The position numbers and the translations under genes are program-made. Under the pieces are notes generated by a model. It had not been told where the DNA came from, made no database searches, and saw only the letters and a list, made by a program, of their open reading frames with translations. A stretch of 50,875 nucleotides of DNA, from assembly GCA_903970405.1 (NCBI GenBank), contig CAJCIT010000059.1, positions 1 through 50,875 on the forward strand. The letters run 5' to 3'. This stretch comes from Acidobacteriaceae bacterium (GTDB taxonomy: Bacteria; Acidobacteriota; Terriglobia; Bryobacterales; Bryobacteraceae). Shown here piece by piece: positions 16,453 through 23,542 of this stretch. Position 1 is the stretch's first letter. Each line of letters starts with the position of its first letter.

Positions 16453-16457
16453 GCTCA

Positions 16458-17636
16458 ATGACACCCACACCGCGAAGACTGGCAAGTGTTCTTGAACAAG
16501 CGGCCCGTCATTATCCCGCGCTCGTTGTCACGGGTCCGCGGCGAGCCGGGAAGACGACCCTGTTTCGCCGGACATTTCCCCAGGCCCAGTACATCCTGCT
16601 GGAAGACCCCGACATTCAGGCGCGGGTGAGGAGCGATCCGCGCGCCTTTCTGGAGGAGTTGCACCCGCAAGTCATCTTAGATGAAATCCAGAATGTTCCG
16701 GAACTGTTCGATTACGTCCGCACGCTGATCGATGCCAAGCCCCGCCGCATGGGGCAATGGCTCTTTACGGGCTCACAGGAGGCGCCGTTGATGCAGGGCA
16801 TAACGGAATCGATGGCCGGCCGCGCAGCAATTCTTCAATTGCTCCCGTTCAGCCTCTCGGAGACGCCCAAGGTCAGTCTGCTGCACGGAGGGTTTCCCGA
16901 GGTCTTGGCGCGGCCCAAAGCGCGGGGGCTGTGGTTTTCGTCTTATCTGCAAACCTACCTCGAACGAGACGTGCGGGCCATCACGAACGTGCGTGACCTG
17001 GTGACGTTCCGGCGGTTCCTGTCGTTGCTGGCGTCCCGTCACGGACAGGTGATTAATAAGACGGATCTCGCGGCGCCATTGGGCGTTTCCGTGCCCACGA
17101 TCGGCGAATGGCTGCACATTCTCGAAATGACGGGGCAAGTGATCCTTGTGCCGCCGTACTTCGAAAACTTCGGCAAGCGCATCATCAAGTCATCGAAAGT
17201 TTACTGGGCGGATTCCGGAATGGCCTGCTATCTTCTGGGCATTGCAAGCCAGAGCGAGCTGGAACGCTCACCCTTCCTGGGGCCGTTGTTTGAGGGTTTC
17301 ATCGCCGCGGAGATACTCAAGAGCCAGGTCAATCGGGGAGATCGCAGGGAGTTGTATTTCTTCCGCGACCAGCAGGGCCTTGAGGTGGACTTTCTGATTC
17401 CGCGTCCGAATGCCGGACTGTGGCCCGTGGAAGCAAAGGCGAGCAAGACCGTTCGGCCTGCGATGGCTGCTCCGCTGTTGTCGCTGCAGCGGGCGCTTAA
17501 AGACCGGGCAAAACGTCTTATTCTCGTGCATCGAAGGTCCGATGCCTCTGTTTCCACCACCGCAATTGCTCCCGGCGTGGAAGCGCTGGATGCCGGACAA
17601 CTGGTGGCAGACTTAAACCAGAGCCATCGGGTATAA
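16458..17636 (+). CDS. AAA ATPase with DUF4143 C-terminal domain
   Basis: 392 residues. N-terminal AAA_14 domain: Walker A GPRRAGKT at 26-33, Walker B VILDEIQ at 71-77, sensor FTGSQEA, then the box with MAGRAAILQLLPFSLSE. The middle is a winged-helix-like segment (KTDLAAPLGVSVPTIGEWLH) followed by VYWADSGMACYLLGI. The C-terminal DUF4143 part has FEGFIAAEILKSQ and EVDFLIPRP...WPVEAKAS, a D-x(n)-E-x-K arrangement reminiscent of the PD-(D/E)XK fold. The cellular role of this widely spread family is not established. It is preceded by three decayed copies of its own 5' end. Its stop codon overlaps a TATAAT box that may serve the next operon. Confidence 0.9.
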   Translation: MTPTPRRLASVLEQAARHYPALVVTGPRRAGKTTLFRRTFPQAQYILLEDPDIQARVRSDPRAFLEELHPQVILDEIQNVPELFDYVRTLIDAKPRRMGQWLFTGSQEAPLMQGITESMAGRAAILQLLPFSLSETPKVSLLHGGFPEVLARPKARGLWFSSYLQTYLERDVRAITNVRDLVTFRRFLSLLASRHGQVINKTDLAAPLGVSVPTIGEWLHILEMTGQVILVPPYFENFGKRIIKSSKVYWADSGMACYLLGIASQSELERSPFLGPLFEGFIAAEILKSQVNRGDRRELYFFRDQQGLEVDFLIPRPNAGLWPVEAKASKTVRPAMAAPLLSLQRALKDRAKRLILVHRRSDASVSTTAIAPGVEALDAGQLVADLNQSHRV

Positions 17637-17637
17637 T
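17632..17637 (+). promoter_or_regulatory. putative -10 box for the Hsp70-centred operon
   Basis: A perfect TATAAT overlaps the TAA stop of the DUF4143 gene, followed by an AT-rich start region (CGATTTTTTCCCC). The -35 region is weak (AGACTT at 17610-17615 with a 16-bp spacer). Initiation near 17644 would leave a leader of about 30 nt containing GAGAGGAAGG before the GTG at 17676. No CIRCE element or sigma-32-like sequence is visible. Confidence 0.4.
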
Positions 17638-17675
17638 CGATTTTTTCCCCGAGAGGAAGGACCGCGTACGTCAGC

Positions 17676-20315
17676 GTGTCACAGAGATCCAGAGCTAACG
17701 TGCAATCCTCTCCCGCTTCTGTTTCCGGCAACAGCGGCCAGACGTCTGAAACCAGCGTGCGGCAGCTGATTGCCAACGGCAAGTTCAAGACAGCGCTCGA
17801 AAACGCAAAAGATTTTCACAAGGCCCAGCGAACAGCCGCCTCCGAGTCTCTTCTGCTGGACGCGTACGCCGCGCGCATTCAATCGCTGCTCGATCAGAAT
17901 CTGGCCGTGGAAGCGAAGTCCCTGCTCGAGTTGGTGCTGGAAAGGTTTCCATCGGCGCGAGGGCGGCTCGACCGCTTCGTGGCGGCAGTCTTCGCATCCG
18001 CGGGCGACCTCTCGGTTTTGTTGGAGCCTCTCAACGATCCGCAACTCGACCCTGAGCGGCGCGCCGCTATCGAGCAAATTATTCTACAGCAGGTGACCGA
18101 TCTTGCCGCCCTGGCTAGTTGCGCCGCGCTGCCTTTGGAACATAGTCTGCGGCGGGCCGCCTCGGCTCTGGACCGGGCATTCAACCTGGTAACCAGCGGC
18201 CCAGTGGCGGATGAGCAGATTGCCCTGCCGGAGGTATCGTATCGCAGTCCGCTTTCCTCCTGGAAGCTGCTGATCCGCTCGATTGCAAGCCTCCACCGGG
18301 GCGACGACGCTGCTTGCCGTGAGTCTCTTGCGGCTATCAAGCCGGACTCGGTTCCGTATCGTCTGGTTCCGGCGATGGAAGCCATGCTCGGCGTTGAGAC
18401 CGGCGCCAAGCTCAAACCGGCTGCGGCCGCGCTGGTTTCCCGGGTTAGCGTAGGCTTGGCGGAGCTTCGCAGCGCTCTGACTCGTCTGGACCGCGTGTTT
18501 GACGAACGCGAGGACGACGGCAGAATCTTCAAGGCGGTGAGGGCGGCGGTTAACGAGTGCCGGCGCAGCGCGCCGGACGTGCTTGAAGAGCTGCAACAGA
18601 TTGTCGCCGCGCGGGGTGAACTGGAATCTTTGGACGACGGGGCTCTCCGCGAAGCGCTGGGAGGCTTGCCTCGCCAGAATGCGGCGTTTCTCCGCATGGC
18701 TGCGCTGGCGGCGGAGACTTCGGGCAATGAGGAAGACGACCTCTTGCAGGCCTGTGAACTCTGGGACGGATTCCGCCGGCAAGCCGTGAAGGAGGGTTGG
18801 TTTCGCGCTAACGGCGTGGAGGTGGCTATCTTGTATCTCCACATGGCCGATCTTTTGGAACGCGTACCGGAAGAACTGTTGGAGGAGTCTCAGCAAGCCA
18901 GCGGCCCTGCCAAAGGACAGGCAGCCGGAGAGGAGCGTTACTTCCTGTTTCCGGAAAAGCTCTACGCGCGCGCCTGCGCCATCGATCCGGATCGCGAATC
19001 GTTCGCCCAATGGATGCGCTGGGCGTCCGAACAATCGGTATCGCAGGGGGAAGACGTGGGCCGCGAATGGAACAGAATCCGGCCAGACGATATCGAGCCG
19101 GTCCTCTATCTTATGGAGCAGGCTGAGAAGCGCGCCGCTTTCCCCGCCGCGCTTTCGTACGTTGAAAAAGCCGAGCGCATCGACGCCATTAACCCGGAGG
19201 TGCGGGCGGCTCGCCTCCGGCTCCTGATTGCCGGGGCCATCAGCGATTTGCAAAAGAAGAAGCCGCAGCTTGCAGCGGAGAAACTCGCGGCAATGGAGAG
19301 TCTTCCACAGTCGCAACAAGGCGACCGGCCTGCGTTTCTGGCTGTACTGCGGCAGTTGATCCGGCACGCCTCAGGAGACGAATCGGGCGCCGCGGCGGCT
19401 CGCCTGGAGGCAGAGCGTTTGCTGGGCGGACGTGTGGCGGCCGCGATCCTCGGTTTTGGCATAGCGTCACTTGCCAAGCGTCTCGATTCCGTGTTCTTGC
19501 TTCCGCCGAAGTCACTCGGCAAACAGGAGCGCAAAGCGCTTCCCGCGTCTCTGGCTAGAGTGCTGGCCCTGATTAGAGACGTCGGGATCAAGAAATTGGA
19601 ACTACCTGTCCCATATTTAGCGGAGACCGAGCAACAATTTCCGAAAGTGAAAGAGAGCCTCAGCTTGGAAGAAATTTTCTTACTGGGCGACATGGGCGTC
19701 TTCACTGAACGTCCCAAACTGGCATGGGCGGCGTCGGGAGAGGGACTCAGGCGGGGTGGAACCTTCGAGGCGCGATTCATGTTGCTGCGAGCGCGCGCCA
19801 CGCCAGAGGGACACGGCGGACGATTCTTGGCGTTGGGCGCTGCCGCGATCGAACTCGGCCGTTTCCATCGCGACAAGGATGTGATCGACGCGGCGGTCGA
19901 GATGGTGCGTAATCCCTTTGGGGGCGACTCCATTTCCCTGACCCTTGACCAGGCCCGCGACGTGATACGGAAGGAGTTGTCGTCGCCAGCGTTTCCCGGC
20001 CGCTACAGCCCAGGGCCGGATTACGCCAAACTGCTGCCCGCTGGCGGAAAACCTTGCCAGTGTCCGAACTGCCGGCGCCGGCGCGGTGAGGCTGCCTTGG
20101 ATCCGTTCGACGAAGGGGCGGAGGATGACGAGTACGATGAGGCGGAGTTGGAGAAACTGTTCGAGGAGGCGGTTCCGGAGGGATTATCGCGCGATGTTGA
20201 GGCTCGGTTGTTCGAACTCATGAAAGAATCTTTGCTGACCGGCGAATCTCCCGATGAAATCATGTCACGCCTCTACGGCGGCAACGGTAAAAAGAAGAAA
20301 GGCCGGCGCAAATGA
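17676..20315 (+). CDS. large helical protein with C-terminal cysteine cluster, first gene of Hsp70 operon
   Basis: 879 residues by a GTG start; GTG codons at 17700 and 17757 are alternatives. I do not recognise a named family. Nearly the whole chain is alpha-helical, Ala/Leu/Glu-rich and TPR-like (AALSYVEKAERIDAINPEVR, AARLRLLIAGAISDLQKKKP). Near residue 790 lies a Cys cluster, PCQCPNCRRRRG, a possible zinc site. An acidic stretch (EGAEDDEYDEAELEKLFEEA) follows, and the protein ends in a basic tail (KKKKGRRK). No signal peptide or membrane segment, so cytoplasmic. Its stop overlaps the next start (ATGA), coupling it to the J-like gene. It may be a client-binding scaffold or the dedicated client of the chaperone; this is inference. 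Confidence 0.75.
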   Translation: MSQRSRANVQSSPASVSGNSGQTSETSVRQLIANGKFKTALENAKDFHKAQRTAASESLLLDAYAARIQSLLDQNLAVEAKSLLELVLERFPSARGRLDRFVAAVFASAGDLSVLLEPLNDPQLDPERRAAIEQIILQQVTDLAALASCAALPLEHSLRRAASALDRAFNLVTSGPVADEQIALPEVSYRSPLSSWKLLIRSIASLHRGDDAACRESLAAIKPDSVPYRLVPAMEAMLGVETGAKLKPAAAALVSRVSVGLAELRSALTRLDRVFDEREDDGRIFKAVRAAVNECRRSAPDVLEELQQIVAARGELESLDDGALREALGGLPRQNAAFLRMAALAAETSGNEEDDLLQACELWDGFRRQAVKEGWFRANGVEVAILYLHMADLLERVPEELLEESQQASGPAKGQAAGEERYFLFPEKLYARACAIDPDRESFAQWMRWASEQSVSQGEDVGREWNRIRPDDIEPVLYLMEQAEKRAAFPAALSYVEKAERIDAINPEVRAARLRLLIAGAISDLQKKKPQLAAEKLAAMESLPQSQQGDRPAFLAVLRQLIRHASGDESGAAAARLEAERLLGGRVAAAILGFGIASLAKRLDSVFLLPPKSLGKQERKALPASLARVLALIRDVGIKKLELPVPYLAETEQQFPKVKESLSLEEIFLLGDMGVFTERPKLAWAASGEGLRRGGTFEARFMLLRARATPEGHGGRFLALGAAAIELGRFHRDKDVIDAAVEMVRNPFGGDSISLTLDQARDVIRKELSSPAFPGRYSPGPDYAKLLPAGGKPCQCPNCRRRRGEAALDPFDEGAEDDEYDEAELEKLFEEAVPEGLSRDVEARLFELMKESLLTGESPDEIMSRLYGGNGKKKKGRRK

Positions 20316-20596
20316 ACCCAAACGAAGTCCTCGGCGTGCGGGCGAATGCTTCCGAAGAAGAGATACGCGCCGCATGGCTCCTAAAGGTGAAGGAGTTTCC
20401 GCCGGACCGGTCTCCCGCGGATTTCGAAAGGATTCGCGATGCCTATGACGCGCTACGCGATCCTCGCGAGCGAGCGAAGGCGATGCTGTTCTCCGCACGC
20501 TTCGCCGCGCCTCTTGTGTCGCTGATCGACGGGCGGCAAGCTCAGCGGGTCTTCGCGGGACCGCTACCCTGGCGCGAGGTGTTGAAGACTAAATGA
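20312..20596 (+). CDS. J-domain-like protein lacking the HPD histidine
   Basis: 94 residues. Residues 4-55 follow a J-domain: NEVLGVRANASEEEIRAAWL (helices I-II), then the loop FPPDRSP and helix III FERIRDAYDALRDPRERA. In functional DnaJ proteins the loop carries HPD, essential for stimulating Hsp70 ATPase; here residues 30-32 are PPD. There is no G/F region, zinc finger or client-binding domain; the remaining ~40 residues are of unknown fold. It starts by a 4-nt overlap with the upstream gene and ends by a 4-nt overlap with the GrpE-like gene. Either it regulates or tethers the partner Hsp70 without activating it, or this Hsp70 tolerates a changed loop. Confidence 0.75.
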   Translation: MNPNEVLGVRANASEEEIRAAWLLKVKEFPPDRSPADFERIRDAYDALRDPRERAKAMLFSARFAAPLVSLIDGRQAQRVFAGPLPWREVLKTK

Positions 20597-21381
20597 CGGC
20601 GGGTCTGGACAGGGGCGAAGTCCTGCGCCGCTTCGAAGCGCTGCTGGATGCCACGCTAGCGTCCGAAGCGCCGCCCAGCGGAATCGATGCCGAGATTCTT
20701 TCTTCCGTGATGCTGGGCCCCGGGGATCTCCCAGGAGCCAACGACGCCCCCGCCGACAATGACCGGCAATGTGATTCCTTCGCCCTATGGGCTGCTATGA
20801 CGGCGCTGACCCAGGAGATTAAGCTCCAAGGGAGGGCCTTCCGCGAGCTCGATCTGACGGTGGCCGCCCAAACTGGGAAGATTGCCGAGGAGCTTCGCGC
20901 GGTGTATGCGGAGCGTGAACGGACGGTGCAGCGTGACGCCGAGCGCCGCTGCCGCCGTGAGGCCTTGAGCGCTTTCATCGATCTGCGCGACCGGCTGGTC
21001 CGCGGACGCGAGTCGGCACGGGCGATGGAGGTGGAGATGGAGGCCAAGGCGGCTGGCCGGGCCCAGGCCGAATGGTGGCGGCGGCTTTTCCAGAAGCGGG
21101 CGCCGGATCGGTGGGCCGATGCCTTTGCCGCGCTGATCCGCGGCTACGAACTCGGCATCGAGCGCCTGGATCAGACGCTCGATGAGTTCAATGCGCGTGA
21201 AATCCGGGGCAAGGGCGAAAGTTTCGATCCCCGACGGATGAACGCCATCGACAGCGAGGAATCGGGCGCCGTTTCCGCCGGCACGGTCCTCGAAGTCTAC
21301 CGGAGCGGTTACGAGTGGAACGGTGAGGTATTTCGTCCGGCGCAGGTGAAGGTGTCTCGCGAGGCGGGAGTAAGAAAATGA
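20593..21381 (+). CDS. GrpE-like nucleotide exchange factor
   Basis: 262 residues against ~200 for E. coli GrpE. A variable N-terminus (1-60) leads into a long charged helix (EIKLQGRAFRELDLTVAAQT, then KIAEELRAVYAERERTVQRD), the dimerising stalk of GrpE. The C-terminal part matches the GrpE beta-wing pattern: IRGKGESFDPRRMNAIDSEE, GAVSAGTVLEVYRSGYEWNG, VFRPAQVKVSR, the equivalent of the family's G-x-x-F-D-P...GTV...GY-x-x-x-x-x-x-RPA-x-V-x-V. It would release ADP from the partner Hsp70 encoded next. Coupled to both neighbours by ATGA overlaps. The helical bundle differs from canonical GrpE, so it is likely dedicated to this Hsp70. Confidence 0.8.
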   Translation: MTAGLDRGEVLRRFEALLDATLASEAPPSGIDAEILSSVMLGPGDLPGANDAPADNDRQCDSFALWAAMTALTQEIKLQGRAFRELDLTVAAQTGKIAEELRAVYAERERTVQRDAERRCRREALSAFIDLRDRLVRGRESARAMEVEMEAKAAGRAQAEWWRRLFQKRAPDRWADAFAALIRGYELGIERLDQTLDEFNAREIRGKGESFDPRRMNAIDSEESGAVSAGTVLEVYRSGYEWNGEVFRPAQVKVSREAGVRK

Positions 21382-23189
21382 GCGATCCGATTGTTGGAAT
21401 CGATTTAGGAACTACGAACTCCGAGGTGGCGGCGTTTGTTGACGGTCAGGTGCGGGTGCTCGGTCCGGGCGACCAGCGCATATTACCCTCCTGCGTAGGC
21501 TTCTCGGCGTCAGGAGAATTGCTGGTGGGCGAGAGCGCCCGCAACCAGCAGGCTTTATATCCTGAGCGCACCGTTCGCAGCATCAAACGCAAGATGGGAA
21601 GCCAGGAGACCGTGACGCTGGGCGACAGGAGCTTTACGCCCCCTGAGATCTCCGCCATCATTCTGCGCGAACTGGCCGAGTGGGCTCGGCCGACGCTCGG
21701 CCGGCGCCCTGAAAAAGCAGTTATCACCGTTCCGGCCTATTTTTCGGACGCTCAGCGCAGCGCGACTCGCGAGGCGGGGGCGCTGGCCGGCCTCGAGGTG
21801 GTGCGCATCCTGAACGAACCCACCGCCGCCAGCCTCGCCTATGGGTACGGCGATGGAACGCGTCACACCGCGCTGATCTACGACTTGGGCGGTGGCACGT
21901 TCGACGTTTCCGTTGTCACCGTGGAGGGCGACATCACGGAAGTTCTCGCAAGCCATGGCAACAACCGACTGGGCGGGGACGATTTTGACGATCTCCTGGC
22001 TGAACGGCTGGCGCAGGAGTTCCAGAAACAACACGGCGCTGGCCTGCTGGAGAACCACCCCGAGGCGAAGGCTCGGCTCTGGTGGGCGGCCGAAGAGGCG
22101 AAGAAAAAGCTCAGCCAGGAACCATTCGCCAGAATTCGGGAGGAAGCGCTGGTCACGCGCGCGGGCAAACCGCTGCACCTGGAAATGGAGATTTCGCGCG
22201 TCGAGTACGAGAGCCTGATTCGTCCTTTGGTGGAATCCACTCTGGACAGCGTCTCCAAGGCGTTGCAGGATTCGGGACGGAGGCCGGGCGACATGGATGC
22301 GGTGCTGCTGGTGGGCGGATCCACGCGGACGCCCCTGGTGTTCACTCTGCTCAGCGACATGATGGGGATGGAACCGCGTCAGGATGTTCATCCGGACCTC
22401 TGCGTGGCGCTTGGCGCGGGCGTGCTGGCATCGCGTCTGGCGGGGCAGGAAGTCAACCGCGTGCTGGTGGATGTCTCTCCTTATTCTTTCGGCGTCTCGT
22501 ATCTCGGCGAGCGCGGCGGCGTCCCCTATCCCTATTGCTACAAGACGATCATCCAGCGCAATACGCCTCTGCCGTTGACTCGCACTGAACTCTTCGCCAC
22601 CAGCCATCCGTATCAGACCGAGGTGGATATTGAGGTGTATCAGGGCGATGATGACGACGCGCTGAAGAACATTCCGGTGGGCGGTTTCCGGGTCGAGGGC
22701 TTAACTGAAATGAGGGACATCAACGAGATTCTGTGCCGCATGCGGCTCGATCTGGACGGGATTCTGGAGGTTGCCGCGGTAGAGAAGCGGACCGGCAAGT
22801 CGAAACAGATCACCATTGCCCATGCGCTGCAAACGAAGACCCCGGAGGAGATCGCCGCCGGACGGAAGCGTATTCAGGAGATGCACGAATCCCGCGCGGG
22901 ACGATTCGAAGATCGCTTCGACGAAACCGATGAGATTGACGACGATGTGTTGGAAGTGGAAGCGATCGAAACGGAGCGCGTCAGCCTCCCCGGTGAGCAG
23001 GAAGCCGAAGGTCTGATGGAGCGCTCCCGAAAGTTGTTTGACGCAATGCATGCCGACGATCGCGAGGAGGCCATCGGCCTTCATGAGAAGATTGCGGCGG
23101 CGATCGAGTCCGGCGATGGGTCAGCGCTTACCGATGCGTCGCGAACGTTGCGGGAGATGCTGTTCTTCATGGAGGGCAAGCCGAATTGA
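21378..23189 (+). CDS. Hsp70-family chaperone (DnaK paralogue)
   Basis: 603 residues. The nucleotide-binding domain has phosphate-1 IDLGTTN, phosphate-2 DLGGGTFDVSVV and the adenosine motif VLLVGGSTRTPLV. The interdomain linker region reads VNRVLVDVSPYSFGVSYLGE where DnaK has a VLLLDVTPLSLGIET type sequence, so the hydrophobic linker is altered. The substrate-binding beta domain carries IIQRNTPLPLTRTELFATSH and VDIEVYQGDDDDALKNIPVG. The lid is shorter than in DnaK (638 aa) and lacks the disordered EEVD-like tail. It is thus not the housekeeping DnaK but an auxiliary Hsp70, whose substrate set is probably linked to the 879-residue protein. Coupled at both ends by 4-nt overlaps. Confidence 0.93.
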   Translation: MSDPIVGIDLGTTNSEVAAFVDGQVRVLGPGDQRILPSCVGFSASGELLVGESARNQQALYPERTVRSIKRKMGSQETVTLGDRSFTPPEISAIILRELAEWARPTLGRRPEKAVITVPAYFSDAQRSATREAGALAGLEVVRILNEPTAASLAYGYGDGTRHTALIYDLGGGTFDVSVVTVEGDITEVLASHGNNRLGGDDFDDLLAERLAQEFQKQHGAGLLENHPEAKARLWWAAEEAKKKLSQEPFARIREEALVTRAGKPLHLEMEISRVEYESLIRPLVESTLDSVSKALQDSGRRPGDMDAVLLVGGSTRTPLVFTLLSDMMGMEPRQDVHPDLCVALGAGVLASRLAGQEVNRVLVDVSPYSFGVSYLGERGGVPYPYCYKTIIQRNTPLPLTRTELFATSHPYQTEVDIEVYQGDDDDALKNIPVGGFRVEGLTEMRDINEILCRMRLDLDGILEVAAVEKRTGKSKQITIAHALQTKTPEEIAAGRKRIQEMHESRAGRFEDRFDETDEIDDDVLEVEAIETERVSLPGEQEAEGLMERSRKLFDAMHADDREEAIGLHEKIAAAIESGDGSALTDASRTLREMLFFMEGKPN

Positions 23190-23542
23190 GCCTGGCGGAT
23201 CGGTGTCCAGTTTGCCAAGCCCGTTTTCGCGGCGTCGCCGTCTGTTCACGGTGCGGAGCGGATTTGGCGCGGCTGATGTATCTGGCCGCCAAATCCTGGC
23301 AGTTGAGGGAAGCGGCCCGGACCGCCATCGCCGCTGGCGCGTTCCGGCGCGGTTCCGAACTGGCTGCCCAGGCGCAAGACACGCAGGGCACACCCGCGGG
23401 GGAAGCTTTGCGAAGGATGGGCGAATGGCTGGAAGCACGATACACCGAGCCGGTAGACACTCTGGAACCGCCCGCGTCAACAAGCGGTGACAGTGGCCAC
23501 GCCTATCTCCCGCGGCCGCTCCCTGAAGGGGGCGGAGGGTAG
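23186..23542 (+). CDS. small zinc-ribbon protein ending the Hsp70 operon
   Basis: 118 residues starting at a TTG that overlaps the Hsp70 stop (TTGA). A zinc ribbon lies at the N-terminus: CPVCQARFRGVAVCSRCGAD, i.e. C-x2-C-x9-C-x2-C. It is followed by a helical, Ala-rich stretch resembling one TPR (LREAARTAIAAGAFRRGSEL) and a low-complexity Pro/Gly tail that overlaps the convergent FUSC gene by 40 bp. I do not recognise a family. Its arrangement suggests it works with the Hsp70, perhaps as a client adaptor in place of the client-binding parts missing from the J-like protein. Confidence 0.7.
   Translation: MSLADRCPVCQARFRGVAVCSRCGADLARLMYLAAKSWQLREAARTAIAAGAFRRGSELAAQAQDTQGTPAGEALRRMGEWLEARYTEPVDTLEPPASTSGDSGHAYLPRPLPEGGGG

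Noticed and set aside
15868..16458. CRISPR-like array, because of the repeated AT-rich 36-nt motif
   Set aside because: The intervals between motifs are themselves homologous to each other and to the ATPase 5' end, so they are not spacers; the period of 160-179 bp is too long and no cas gene is present.
18084..19367. 427-aa minus-strand frame opposite the 879-aa protein
   Set aside because: GC-rich codon bias opens the antisense frame; the plus-strand frame is coupled to its neighbours by a start/stop overlap and has the coherent helical composition.
21555..22607. 350-aa minus-strand frame opposite the Hsp70 gene
   Set aside because: It covers the conserved nucleotide-binding domain of the Hsp70 in antisense and shows no recognisable domain.
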